Positions 45,059-55,840 of a DNA stretch of 64,000 bases are shown piece by piece. The notes beneath the pieces are model-generated. The model was not told the DNA's origin and did no database searches. It saw only the letters and a list, made by a program, of their open reading frames with translations. The first letter of the stretch is position 1. Every line of letters starts with the position of its first letter. Source of the stretch: Seriola aureovittata (Eukaryota; Chordata; Actinopteri; Carangiformes; Carangidae); assembly GCF_021018895.1 (NCBI RefSeq), contig NC_079386.1:16094552-16158551 (forward strand). Reading direction: 5' to 3'. The position numbers were made by a program, and so were the translations under genes.

Positions 45059-45907
45059 AAAGCATCTGTATTGTGGCGTGCTGCTCACATTGTTGTGTCA
45101 GACAAAGCCTTGCTCTCAGTGGAATAACCCAGCTGGACGGCGGCCATCGCCAGGGTCATTCGGGGCCGCCGGGCCGCACCAAAACAGCCAACCTGACAGC
45201 CCAGGGCCCGGCCATGATAGCAAGGCAGGAGACAAACTTCATGTGTTGTCTGCAGGAAGCAAGCAGAATCCAAAGTTCACCGGCCACGCTCACTTATTTA
45301 CCAGACAAACAGTTTTTTTTTTTTACGAGTAGTTTGAGCCAAGCCGCCCACTCGGTCAGAGATGTCTTACATCTGTGCTGCGTCTTTGAAAAGCTCTGAC
45401 ACAGCGAACATACCTCAGTAACTGTTGTGCAAAAGCCAAAACACGATTAGATTTCCCCGTGATTACAGGCGTTTGTTGCTGCCAGGGAACTGCAGCTCGA
45501 TTCCACAACTTCACCCACTTTTCATATCATTGCTGTGTGAAATAAACCTTTAAGAAAAAAGGACTTTAGTGGCAGTTCATTTACCAGTGTAGCTGGTGGT
45601 TTCTCAGTCGACCCAAACACCGCTGTCAGGTGGGGGGAAAAAAACCTCCCTTTCCTGATTTCTGTGATGAAACAGTGGGCTTTTTATAAGGTTTCACAAT
45701 CCGCTCGGCCCACGGAGGACCTTGTAACCCTTCAGACAACCCCCAGAGTTGGCTGAAGTGAGGTTTCCGCCGTGTTTGAAAGGCCGAGCCCAAAGCCAGA
45801 CAGATTCCAGTCAAAATTAGTCAGCACCACTAGGCTTCAAAATGTCCAAAAACAACTAATATTGTCAGTCCAAAACCACTGTCAGCGGAGCAGCCACATT
45901 CCAGCTG

Positions 45908-46007
<100 letters not shown>

Positions 46008-46104
46008 CACATCAGGCAAATAGAAAACAACAGTTTTTTTTTCCATCGGCCACAGTAGCTGTCACTCCTATGAAAGCTTCCTATTTATAACAACTGTAGC
46101 TTGT

Positions 46105-46300
46105 GATTATTTTTCATTAACGATGAATCTGTCGATTATTCCCATGATTGTTTTATGTCCAACCTAAAGTCTCCCAAACCCCAAACACCTTTACTGTCAC
46201 ATAAGATGAAGAAAAAGCAGAAAAGTGCCGAAGTTTAGAAGCTAAAACTGCTGAATATTTAAATATAAAATCGTTGCTGATTAGTTTTCTGTCATTTGAG
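46105..46300 (+). repeat. 'attaatcgatta' repeat family, copy 4
   Basis: 'gattatttttcattaacgat', 'gtcgattattcccatgattg', 'cgttgctgattagttttctg' and the interior 'ataagatgaagaaaaagcag' place it in the same family as 37431-37770. Confidence 0.6.
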
Positions 46301-46795
46301 CTTTTTTATTTTACATTACCAGAGAAGAGTGGAGAAGAAAATGGAGGAATAAATGACTTGATAACATGATCCTGCTGTCGAATTATTCCTGATAAAAGAA
46401 CAAACAGCAAAGACACACGTTCTGTGGGTGCCTGTAAAGCTAGGGGTGCGGCGGGCGTCGCAGCTCCTCCACCCTCAGGTGGCCGAGGTCGACTTTTTTT
46501 TTTTTGTTGCAGCACAAACACATCTGATAATATTTTAGTTTAATTCAACTCAAGTCAAGATGTGCTCCGTGTCGTGTCATCAACAGAGTCAACATTCAAA
46601 GCAGTAAATCCTCCATTTCCTGCCCAGCTGTATTTGATGTTTTTTTTGGGCATTTTATATAACTGTATTTTGGCTTTTATTATGATTATTAGTGAATTTA
46701 TTGTTTGTAAGTGATTTGAATAATATGTTCAAATGATGTGCTGCCATCTTATAGTTACTCTTACTTGATCTTTATTGTTTATTTACTCACGTACA

Positions 46796-46798
<3 letters not shown>

Positions 46799-46872
<74 letters not shown>

Positions 46873-46874
46873 AG
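46799..46874 (+). repeat. (CT)n microsatellite ending in a splice acceptor
   Basis: About 36 CT units run straight into cccag at 46870-46874, forming an extreme polypyrimidine tract before the candidate irs4 exon at 46875. Confidence 0.9.
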
Positions 46875-47470
46875 ACTGAGCGAGGACGACAGAGGTTCCC
46901 CACCCTCCTCCTCCTCCTCCTCTTCATCATCCTCCTCCTCCTCATCTCTCTGCTCGGGGCACTTGACTCTGCCTGTGACCTTTGGCCTCCCGCGCCGGTG
47001 ACCTCTGACCTTCACCCAGACTGAGAAGCCGCTCCCTTCTGGACGCAGAAAACAAACAACATCACAACAGATGACAAAAATGCTTGCAGTTTTTTGTTTT
47101 TTTTTTTAAAGTGTATTTCATCTTTTATTTTTCTTGCGTTTTATATACATATCTTGTCCTGTTTTGTTTAAAAAAAAAAAATAATAATTTCCCCCCCTTC
47201 CTCACAATCGATGCTGCCAGTGTGCGCTGCTCCCCCCACTCCCTCATGTTCAAAAGACTTATTCAGCAGACAGCGGTCAGTGGACTTTGACTGAGGGGGC
47301 GTCAACAGAACCGTAGATAGTCTTATTATCAGACTGTTCTACTTCTCCATACGGTATTAAAAAAAAAAAAAAGGGAGGCTGGAATACGAAGCAAAGGCAT
47401 TATGGTACAGACTTGGAAACTTTTATGTTAAATATTAATTTTTATCTTTTTATTAATATACTTTTTTTTT
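46875..47470 (+). other. irs4: Candidate irs4 terminal exon A (stop codon plus 3' UTR)
   Basis: The acceptor (CT)n-cccag is followed by 'actgagcgaggacgac'. Joined in phase 1 to the main exon, G+AC gives Asp and the next codon is TGA (46877-46879), so the protein would end TTKD at 1417 residues. The text after about 47300 ('cttggaaacttttatgttaa', 'attaatttttatctttttat') resembles conserved AT-rich 3' UTR. The end of this exon is not defined. Exon B at 51003 is the alternative. Confidence 0.45.
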
Positions 47471-47571
47471 TTTTTTACCCCATGCATAATCCATCCTCAA
47501 TACGGTACCGTACAGTTATTACATTGTGGACAAAGTTGTGGTAGAAAATGTATATTTTTTCTTGAATGGAT

Positions 47572-47597
47572 CCCCCCCCCCCCCCCCCCCCCCCCCC
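47572..47597 (+). repeat. Homopolymer C26 tract
   Basis: There are 26 consecutive C. The complementary strand is a G26 run able to form quadruplex structures, and its length in the assembly is likely imprecise. Confidence 0.9.
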
Positions 47598-48093
47598 TTT
47601 AAAGTGATACAAGCTCACAGCTGGATCCATATTAGCTTCAGAGTCAACAAGCGGCATTGCACAAGTACCGTGCTTGTTCCCGTACTTCTCCGCATCAGGT
47701 ACCAGCAGCCTTTTTGGATCACCGGTTTCCATGGCGTTCGCACGATCAGTGACACGATTAGCACCCATCGCCTCAGCGGGGCCAGTTCTACAACACAGCT
47801 GGGGAGCAGAGCTGCGGCACTGCGCCAGTAATAGTGTACTGATTCAATGGGGGAAAAAAAAAACCTTCAAGCATTACTCTTCCTCATATTGTGTAGCACG
47901 TGTTATTTATTTGTTGCAGTAGGTACAAATTCTCCAGCGACATTTCTTTTTGTTTGCTATCATGACACAGATGGTACTCGAGCAGGGCGGGGGAATGACG
48001 TCAGCCACCAATTGAATGCTGGAAAGTTTTGTCTGTTTTCACTTTTAATTCTGTCTCCTTTTACAAGCCACCATGCAGAAAACCAACTCGAGG

Positions 48094-48564
48094 TTTAAAG
48101 GAATAGTTCAGTATTTTAAGGAAATAAGTTTATTTGCCCAGTTGCCGAGAGAAGATTGATTGTATCTGTACGGTAAATATGAAGCTGCAGCCATTAGCCG
48201 GTTAGCTTAGCGTAGCACAAAAGCTAGGAGCGAGGAAATCGCCTGGCTCTGTCCAAATGTGACAACACTTTTAATCTTGTTTGTTTAATCCGTTCAAAAA
48301 ATTAAATCGACAAATTTTTACAGGGAGTTATGAACGGGACTATTTCCTGAAGCCTTGTCACCACCCGTCCCTCTATAAAACTTCAGCTCCTGCACAGCAA
48401 CGAATGACATATAATGTTTAATTAGTGAGCTTTGGACAGATCCAGGCCAGCTGTTATCCCCATTGCTACTCTTTATGCTAAGCTAAGCTAACCAGCTGCT
48501 GGCTGCAGACTCTGCAGAACAGCAAATAAGTGTCTCTCCTGAAATGCAGAACTATTCCTTTAAA
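48094..48564 (+). mobile_element. Complete MITE-like element with 16-bp terminal inverted repeats
   Basis: The left end tttaaaggaatagttc (48094-48109) is the exact reverse complement of the right end gaactattcctttaaa (48549-48564). The 471-bp interior has no coding capacity and carries 'ctttatgctaagctaagcta' and 'gcctggctctgtcc'. Fragments of the same family lie at 7425, 21105 and 54660. The short size with perfect TIRs marks a non-autonomous DNA transposon. The superfamily is not determined. Confidence 0.8.
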
Positions 48565-48802
48565 AAAAAAAAAAAAAAGGGAAGGTTTATGAGGTTTATG
48601 AAACTCAGCTGCTGTGGCCGGTGGATAGAAGAAGTGGTTTTCCCGCCCTGCCGCCGCCGCCGCCGCTCGGTTCATCTCATTCAGTTTTTTTGCACAAGGA
48701 GCTGTTGAGTGAACCGAAGCAGGTGTTCGGTTTGTTTTACATTTTCAGTTTTACCTCATACGGTCCGTAGCACAGTTCAGGTTATAGTGGGAGAGTGGCG
48801 TC

Positions 48803-48805
<3 letters not shown>

Positions 48806-48879
<74 letters not shown>

Positions 48880-49207
48880 ACAGAACGCTGTGAAAGGTAA
48901 AAGCACAAAGTACAGACGTTGACACTGGGATGCAAACACAAGCTAATGCACATATGAAATCTCTGCAAGTGAACCGTATACTGTACTTTGGAGGCAGTGG
49001 CATACACACACATACGCACGCACACACACATGCACACGCACGCACACATGCACACTTGTACATCATGAAGACACATGTCATAGTCATGTGGCGGCTTCCA
49101 ACGCATACGCACACACGGAGTAGTCATGCAGCCTTATTTAGGCGAGGCCTGTGTCCCCGTTTCGTTCGGCTCTTAGTCAGCGGCTCTTGATGACGTCCGG
49201 GATTTTT

Positions 49208-49267
<60 letters not shown>

Positions 49268-49388
49268 GCATGCTGGGGTGTTCGTCATTGCCTCTGGGTG
49301 ACGTAAAGACGTTTCCAGTAACCTGAGCTCCAGCCCCAGGTGCAGCGCGCTGGACATACTTGCCCTGTTACAACCTCACACACACACA

Positions 49389-49463
<75 letters not shown>

Positions 49464-49480
49464 ACACACACACACAGAGA
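48806..49480 (+). repeat. Cluster of (CA)n microsatellites
   Basis: CA tracts occur at 48806-48883, 49003-49053 (interrupted), 49210-49262 and 49377-49480. Open frames across them (Thr-His or Val-Cys repeats) are artefacts. Confidence 0.95.
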
Positions 49481-50544
49481 CATTTGGACAGACAGCGAAC
49501 ACCCACATCAGTCAGTCTTAGCCGAAGCTTGCTGCCTCTTCCCTCTCACAGTTTAACAGACTGAAACGCCCATATTTAGCATTTCTACTCTCGCTACTCT
49601 CCCATGACTATTACCCACACCACTGTTCCCATAGAGAGAAATGTGCTTAACACACAGACTGACAGCTAACGTAGGCCCACAGAATTTCAATGTTTTGTTC
49701 AGTATTCACTCATCTGATGCTATCTTCACCCTGTTTCTGATTTTTTTTTTCTTTTCTTTTCTTTTTTTTAAAAATCAGCCCACTCTTTTTTTGTTGTTTT
49801 TAATTTGTTTGGACGGATAAAGGCTTGTCACTCTCGCTGCGCCTTTGTGTGGGACGCATCATTGTCGTCCTTGCAGCGTCCCGCACAGCAGGGAGGCTGA
49901 GCAGGGAGGGAGTGGAAGGATTGGAGCGGAGGTATCTTTAAATAATTGTTAAGACCTGGTTTAACCCGTTTGGAGAGCAGCACGCGCAGGCTCTCGTCGG
50001 AAGTTGGACTGGACTCCACAGATGCAGCGAAACTCCGCACATCTGGTTGAACCAAATTCTCAGTTACCGTTTCTGACCATCTAAACATTTTTGGAAGTTC
50101 GTCTTAGTGGAAGAATTGGCACTAAAATCATCACTGCTGTGTGATGCAGGTTCTCGGGCTGTAGTCGCTTTAACAAAGATAAGTGAACATAAACTCAAAA
50201 CTGTCCAGACTCTGAAGACATAAAGATTCACTACTTGCAAAACTACACCTGAGTTTTTGTTGTGACTTAAAGCAGCAGTTACAAATCAGCTGTCAAAACA
50301 AAACTAAATAAAATAAAATATTTGCACAAGATTAAACAAAATCTTCCTGGACTTCAGGGGCTTCGAAAGTTTCACTTCAAATCTTGTTGAAAGATATTTT
50401 ACCAGACTGCGAAACAAATATTTCACATTTAACACTCAACTTGTGTTTTTTTTATTTTATTTTGTATCTTGATATATTGTAGCATGTGAACCAAACGAAG
50501 CTATTTACAAGATGATTTCAGTGCAGCGACTTCCATTCACACGT

Positions 50545-50780
50545 TGGATCGATTAATCTGTTGATTATCCATACGGTTGATGAGTTAATCGTTCAACGGT
50601 GCCAGGAAGCCAACAGCGACCCACAGTCCCACCCCCAAAGATATTCAGTGTACAATGATGAACCGGCAGATTCTCACTTTGAGAAGATAAAAAAAAAAAA
50701 GGGTTTTCTGCTCGATAAACGATTAATCGATTACAATTAATTACCCGCCGATCATTTAATGGACGAATCTTGGCTCGAAT
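50545..50780 (-). repeat. 'attaatcgatta' repeat family, copy 5
   Basis: Contains 'gatcgattaatctgttgatt', 'cccaaagatattcagtgtac', 'cagattctcactttgagaag' and 'aacgattaatcgattacaat', the ordered landmarks of the family also seen at 37431-37770. Confidence 0.7.
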
Positions 50781-51568
50781 CACCAGATGGTCGGAGTTTA
50801 CTGTATCGGGGCGTTTCGGTTCATCCATCACCGTGACAACTGACCCATTGACCAACATGTAGCAGTTTCTCGTAATCACAGAAACCCCCTGGACAAGACA
50901 AACCTCCGCCCACGAGTAAAAGCAAATTTTCTGAAACCTCCTCACCGTCTCCCTCCATCTTATCTCCCTTTTTCTTTTAATTTATTTATTTCTAAATTCC
51001 AGTGAGGACGGAGCCAAAAAGAAAAGAGAAAGGCGCCTTCAGAAGAGGTATTCGTTGTCGGAAGGGTTAGACGGTAGTGACACAAATAGAGGAGATCAGA
51101 ACTGGAGAAAAACCCCCTTTTATACCCCCCCCCCATCTCCCTTCAGATAATTAAGCTAACCCCCCCCCCCCCCCCCCAGGCAGATCCATGTTTTAAATGG
51201 TCTGATTTAAAAGTGAATATCCACAAAATGCTGTTTCAAGATTTTAAGCCTGTGACGTATGTTATGTGTACATTATGAACAATTTGAGATATTTTCATCC
51301 CCCCCCCCCCCACTCCCTCCTTCCTTTTTGAACGAACAAAGAATGAAATATAACAACGTTTAGGCTGCAGCGGCCCGAGACAAGAGAGAAACTTTTTTGT
51401 TTGTTATGTTTGGGAAATGTTTTGTGTACTTCTGCTACAGCGACGTGTTGTTTCGGGTTTTTAACGCTATAGCAAAAAAAAAAAAGAAAATTAAAAAAAA
51501 AAAAGGTAGAGCTAGATTTTGGGAGGATTTTTTGGGAAGAATCCCCCTTAATTTATTTGAAGCATAAT

Positions 51569-51846
51569 TTAAAAAAAAAAAAAGAAGAAAAAAAAAGATA
51601 TATGTCGTTCTGGATATATGTCTGATTTGCCTTCATATTGAACCTTACCCCCCCTCACCCCTCACCCCCCCCCCTTGTTTAATTCTTTGTCATATCTGAA
51701 TGACTTCGCACAGAATCTGTGTTTATTTTGGCAACAATTCAACCTCAAAACTGTCCTCAATGTTACCGATTCTGATGTTGAAAATCAGCTGTTATGAGTT
51801 TTTCTTGTTAGGGGTGGAGAAACGAGAAAGAAATTAGACTTACGTA

Positions 51847-51878
<32 letters not shown>

Positions 51879-51881
51879 ATG

Positions 51882-51922
<41 letters not shown>

Positions 51923-52906
51923 AAATATATATAATCCTCGCAGAGAAGACTTAGGGTACTGCATCATTATGCAAACTTTTGTTTCCTTTTTCCTCTAATC
52001 TTTTGATTTATTTTGTATTCTAGTTTACAGAGGGAAAATAATCATCTTATTTTTGGTTGTTTTGTTGTATCGGGGCAAACCTTGTTTCTCTGAAAATCAA
52101 AGCGATACAAGGGTAGTATTTTTTTTAAGAGTACATAGGCATTTTGCAGTTATTTGTATAAAGAAATGGGTTACAACCTCTGCCTAATGTTTATTTTTTT
52201 GTAACTATATTACAGTTTATTTGCTGCTGTGTAGTACAGTTTAACAGTTGGAAAATGCTGTCTATGGCAAGCATAACGATGAGGATGACGATGATGTTCA
52301 TTGCCCTGCTATCAGGCGCGGGTCAGATGTTTTTGTTTTTTGTTTTTTTTTTCGTTTTTTTTCCCTCCAAATCTCTCCGAAACGTCGGAGGATTTCGGCA
52401 GGAGGGCGGGAAAAGAAAAGAAAAAAAAAGAAAAGAAGAAGAAGCAAATCCCACTCTACCCTGCTACCTGTGTTCTTATTTTCCGAGTTGAATGCTGTTG
52501 TTTATTAGCTTTACAGGAAAGAGAAAGAGTTAAAAAAAAAAAAATACTGTGGAGGTGTGTATCCTTCGTATGTGCATTATTTTTCAGCGACGTACGTCCT
52601 ATATACGAAAAAGAAGAAAAAAAAAGAGTTAAAAAAAAAAAAAGAAGAAAAAAAAAGATATATGTCGTTCTGGATATATGTCTGATTTGCCTTCATATTG
52701 AACCTTACCCCCCCTCACCCCTCACCCCCCCCCCTTGTTTAATTCTTTGTCATATCTGAATGACTTCGCACAGAATCTGTGTTTATTTTGGCAACAATTC
52801 AACCTCAAAACTGTCCTCAATGTTACCGATTCTGATGTTGAAAATCAGCTGTTATGAGTTTTTCTTGTTAGGGGTGGAGAAACGAGAAAGAAATTAGACT
52901 TACGTA

Positions 52907-52938
<32 letters not shown>

Positions 52939-52948
52939 ATGTATGTAT

Positions 52949-52979
<31 letters not shown>

Positions 52980-53690
52980 GAAAAAATATATATAATCCTC
53001 GCAGAGAAGACTTAGGGTACTGCATCATTATGCAAACTTTTGTTTCCTTTTTCCTCTAATCTTTTGATTTATTTTGTATTCTAGTTTACAGAGGGAAAAT
53101 AATCATCTTATTTTTGGTTGTTTTGTTGTATCGGGGCAAACCTTGTTTCTCTGAAAATCAAAGCGATACAAGGGTAGTATTTTTTTTAAGAGTACATAGG
53201 CATTTTGCAGTTATTTGTATAAAGAAATGGGTTACAACCTCTGCCTAATGTTTATTTTTTTGTAACTATATTACAGTTTATTTGCTGCTGTGTAGTACAG
53301 TTTAACAGTTGGAAAATGCTGTCTATGGCAAGCATAACGATGAGGATGACGATGATGTTCATTGCCCTGCTATCAGGCGCGGGTCAGATGTTTTTGTTTT
53401 TTGTTTTTTTTTTCGTTTTTTTTCCCTCCAAATCTCTCCGAAACGTCGGAGGATTTCGGCAGGAGGGCGGGAAAAGAAAAGAAAAAAAAAGAAAAGAAGA
53501 AGAAGCAAATCCCACTCTACCCTGCTACCTGTGTTCTTATTTTCCGAGTTGAATGCTGTTGTTTATTAGCTTTACAGGAAAGAGAAAGAGTTAAAAAAAA
53601 AAAAATACTGTGGAGGTGTGTATCCTTCGTATGTGCATTATTTTTCAGCGACGTACGTCCTATATACGAAAAAGAAGAAAAAAAAAGAGT
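51569..53690 (+). repeat. Tandem duplication of a ~1.06 kb unit within the irs4 3' region
   Basis: Unit 1 (51569-52628) and unit 2 (52629-53690) are nearly identical; corresponding points lie 1060-1061 bases apart (for example tatgtcgttctgg at 51601 and 52661, 'ggaaaatgctgtctatggca' at 52251 and 53312). I saw one interior difference, in the TA microsatellite, and small differences at the poly-A junctions. Both units start at a 'tt + A-run + gaag' string, which also follows the second unit, so the breakpoints share microhomology. Confidence 0.95.
51848..51918 (+). repeat. (TA)n microsatellite, repeated in the duplicate at 52909-52979
   Basis: TA units are interrupted by 'gtgtgtatgtatgta'. The copy in the second unit differs by one base in the right half. 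Confidence 0.9.
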
Positions 53691-53958
53691 TTAAAAAAAA
53701 AAGAAGAGAAAACTGGTGGAAATGGAAATCCTGTAAATAAGGAAAACTCAAGTTGTCGCTTTTTTCATGTTATGATCGGTGCCTCGCAAGGTGCCCCCCC
53801 CCTCCTTTTTTTGTTTTTATTTCCTTCTCTCTTTATTTCTCTCTTTTCTTTCCTTGTGGAGGGAAAGGGGGGGGTAGGAGGGGTACTCAGAGGCGATTTG
53901 AGCATCGGCATAGTGTTTATATTTATCAAAACTTTTTTGCTTTCGATAGAGCTATTGC

Positions 53959-53964
53959 AATAAA
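53959..53964 (+). terminator. irs4: Poly(A) signal of irs4
   Basis: AATAAA within gctattgcaataaaaatg is followed 6-40 bases later by a GT-rich stretch (tgtgttcatg, gctgtggtctc, tgtcttttt), the expected downstream element. It is the best poly(A) site downstream of both candidate terminal exons. Confidence 0.65.
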
Positions 53965-54540
53965 AATGTGTTCATGTAACCGCTGTGGTCTCAGCTGTCT
54001 TTTTCTTTTTTCCTTTTTTGGTTTAATCTGTCATCACATGAGTTTATCATGTTGATATTACACAACGGTTCAGGTTTTCGTCATGAACAAGACTTCCAGT
54101 CAGTCGGGCCTGAGAGTTTTTGACGTCATTCAAGTCGCATTGTTTAGTCACTCTGAAAGAACTCATGGTTCCTTTGCAGATTGAGAAATTCCCCAGATAA
54201 CCTTTATTTTAATGAAAAAAAAACCCTTTTTCAAAACCTGCAAAGATGATTGTCCAAAAAATGTATTCAGGGTGGTTATCCTTCGATGAGGATTTCAAAA
54301 TCAATGTTTGCTGGATGGTTTATGGAGCACAGATAATGCACAGCTTTTCTCTTGTGCCACCCTGAGGCCAAAATGTCAAATATGTGAACGAAATATCTCT
54401 TTTTCAATGGCGGATCGCAGTGATGTTTTTTATTTTATATATAAGTCACTGATGTCTCCAAGGTACTGGCTCTTTGTATTGGCTCATCACACCTCAGAAA
54501 CATTGTATTTGAAAGCAGAAATGCCACGTTAGCCTATATT

Positions 54541-54800
54541 TATGCCACCGTTAGCATGCTATCATCATCGTGCATCGTTAGTGTGTTAGCAGCTATTTGA
54601 GGATAACATGCTAGCGGCTATTAGCTAACATTTAGCGTGTTGTCCTGCTCACTTTTAGCACCTCTAAAGCGATAGTTTGACATTTAAAAAAAAATACTTT
54701 ATTTGCGTTCTTTCCAAAATTTAGACGAGAAGCTAATCGCCTCCTAGCTTTAGCTTAACTTAGCATTAAAAGCGGAATCAGGAAGAAGTGGCTATAAATT
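54541..54800 (+). repeat. Fish repeat pieces: 'gttagcatgcta' words and the left part of a MITE relative
   Basis: The first half is rich in ttagcatgct/tgctagc words typical of fish intergenic repeats. From about 54663, 'aagcgatagtttgacattt' followed by 'gcctcctagctttagcttaa' resembles the left half of the 48094-48564 element. Confidence 0.45.
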
Positions 54801-55479
54801 GAGTTGGGAGGTAGATTTAGTTTCACATAGCATCCACTTCTGAAGATGTTAAGTTCATTGTGTGTCGTTAACAACAAACAAACTGACTCTTGGTGGTACA
54901 CACATCCCGTCATAATATACAATTACTCTTCAGATAAACTCCTGATTGCATTATGAATGAATGATTTAACTGAACTGATAATCATTCATGTGTTTTATTG
55001 AGTTTTGACCCTTTGGCCCTTGAAGTCTGTTAAAAAGATAGTTGTCAAGGAGAAAACAAACACTTGTTTCCTCATTCCTGAAGCTCCTTTTTTCTTTTCT
55101 TTTCTTTTTTTCTTTGCAGACAGGGGCTTTTAGGGCGATGACACACAGTGTTTATCCAGCTCAGGTGACCGGCCCAGCTATCCCAAAGTCCAACTGTCAA
55201 AACAATCCAAAGTCCACTACGGTCATGAGAGGCAGTCAGATGAGAGGAGGGTTTGATTGATTCGTTTGTCTGGTTTCTTCTTGTAAGTCAATAAATAAAC
55301 AGCTTTAGTTCGACTGTTTTGTCCAGTACTGTCGAGAAAGATTTTCTTTTTACGATATACATCTTGTAATAATGGTGGACAAGATTGTACAATGTCACGA
55401 TAATACCATTTTGATCAGATTTTTCCATTGAGTTTATTTTTTTAATTTACAAACTGCTCCCTTAACAGAAACAAGATGA

Positions 55480-55517
55480 TTTCTACCTTTGCCAAGGATG
55501 TTATGTTTTCCCCCCGT

Positions 55518-55549
<32 letters not shown>

Positions 55550-55840
55550 TTGTTTGTCTGCAGGATTACGCAAGAAGTTCTGAACTGATTTGCACCAAAC
55601 TTGCTGGAGGGATATATCATGGGCCAAGGAAGAACCCATTAAATTTTGATGCGGCAATGACTGTAAGATCCAAGGATTTTTTTATTTGTTATCACTTTCT
55701 TTAACCTGATGAGATTTGGACGTTTTTGCTCGATTACTCAGGATATAATGTTTGGATATTGATGTAAAAAAAATACGGTGTTGGGATCTTTAAGTTTGTA
55801 CGATATAGGTGCAGATCCAGATAATAATCCAGATCTGACC
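55480..55840 (+). repeat. Fish interspersed repeat with internal (CTGT)n
   Basis: 'gccaaggatgttatgttttc' is followed by CTGT/TTGT units, 'ctgaactgatttgcaccaaa', 'catgggccaaggaagaaccc' and 'attaaattttgatgcggcaa', then 'ggtgcagatccagataataa'. I recognise this whole series as a frequent repeat of fish genomes. There is no coding potential. Confidence 0.65.

Larger units (their letters stand above)
51003..53980 (+). other. irs4: Candidate irs4 terminal exon B, mainly 3' UTR
   Basis: A good acceptor (ttaatttatttatttctaaattccag, AG at 51001-51002) opens an exon that joins the main irs4 exon in phase 1. It would add VRTEPKRKEKGAFRRGIRCR and two more residues before TAG at 51068-51070, giving 1438 residues in total. 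Alternatively it is a non-coding 3' exon after exon A. The text then has 3' UTR character: C-tracts, AT-rich blocks and AU-rich motifs up to AATAAA at 53959. Most of it is covered by a tandem duplication. Confidence 0.5.

Noticed and set aside
52248..53963. Open frames of 80-150 residues in the irs4 3' region, seen twice
   Set aside because: Rich in Lys and Phe from A- and T-runs, duplicated only because of the tandem repeat, no domain.
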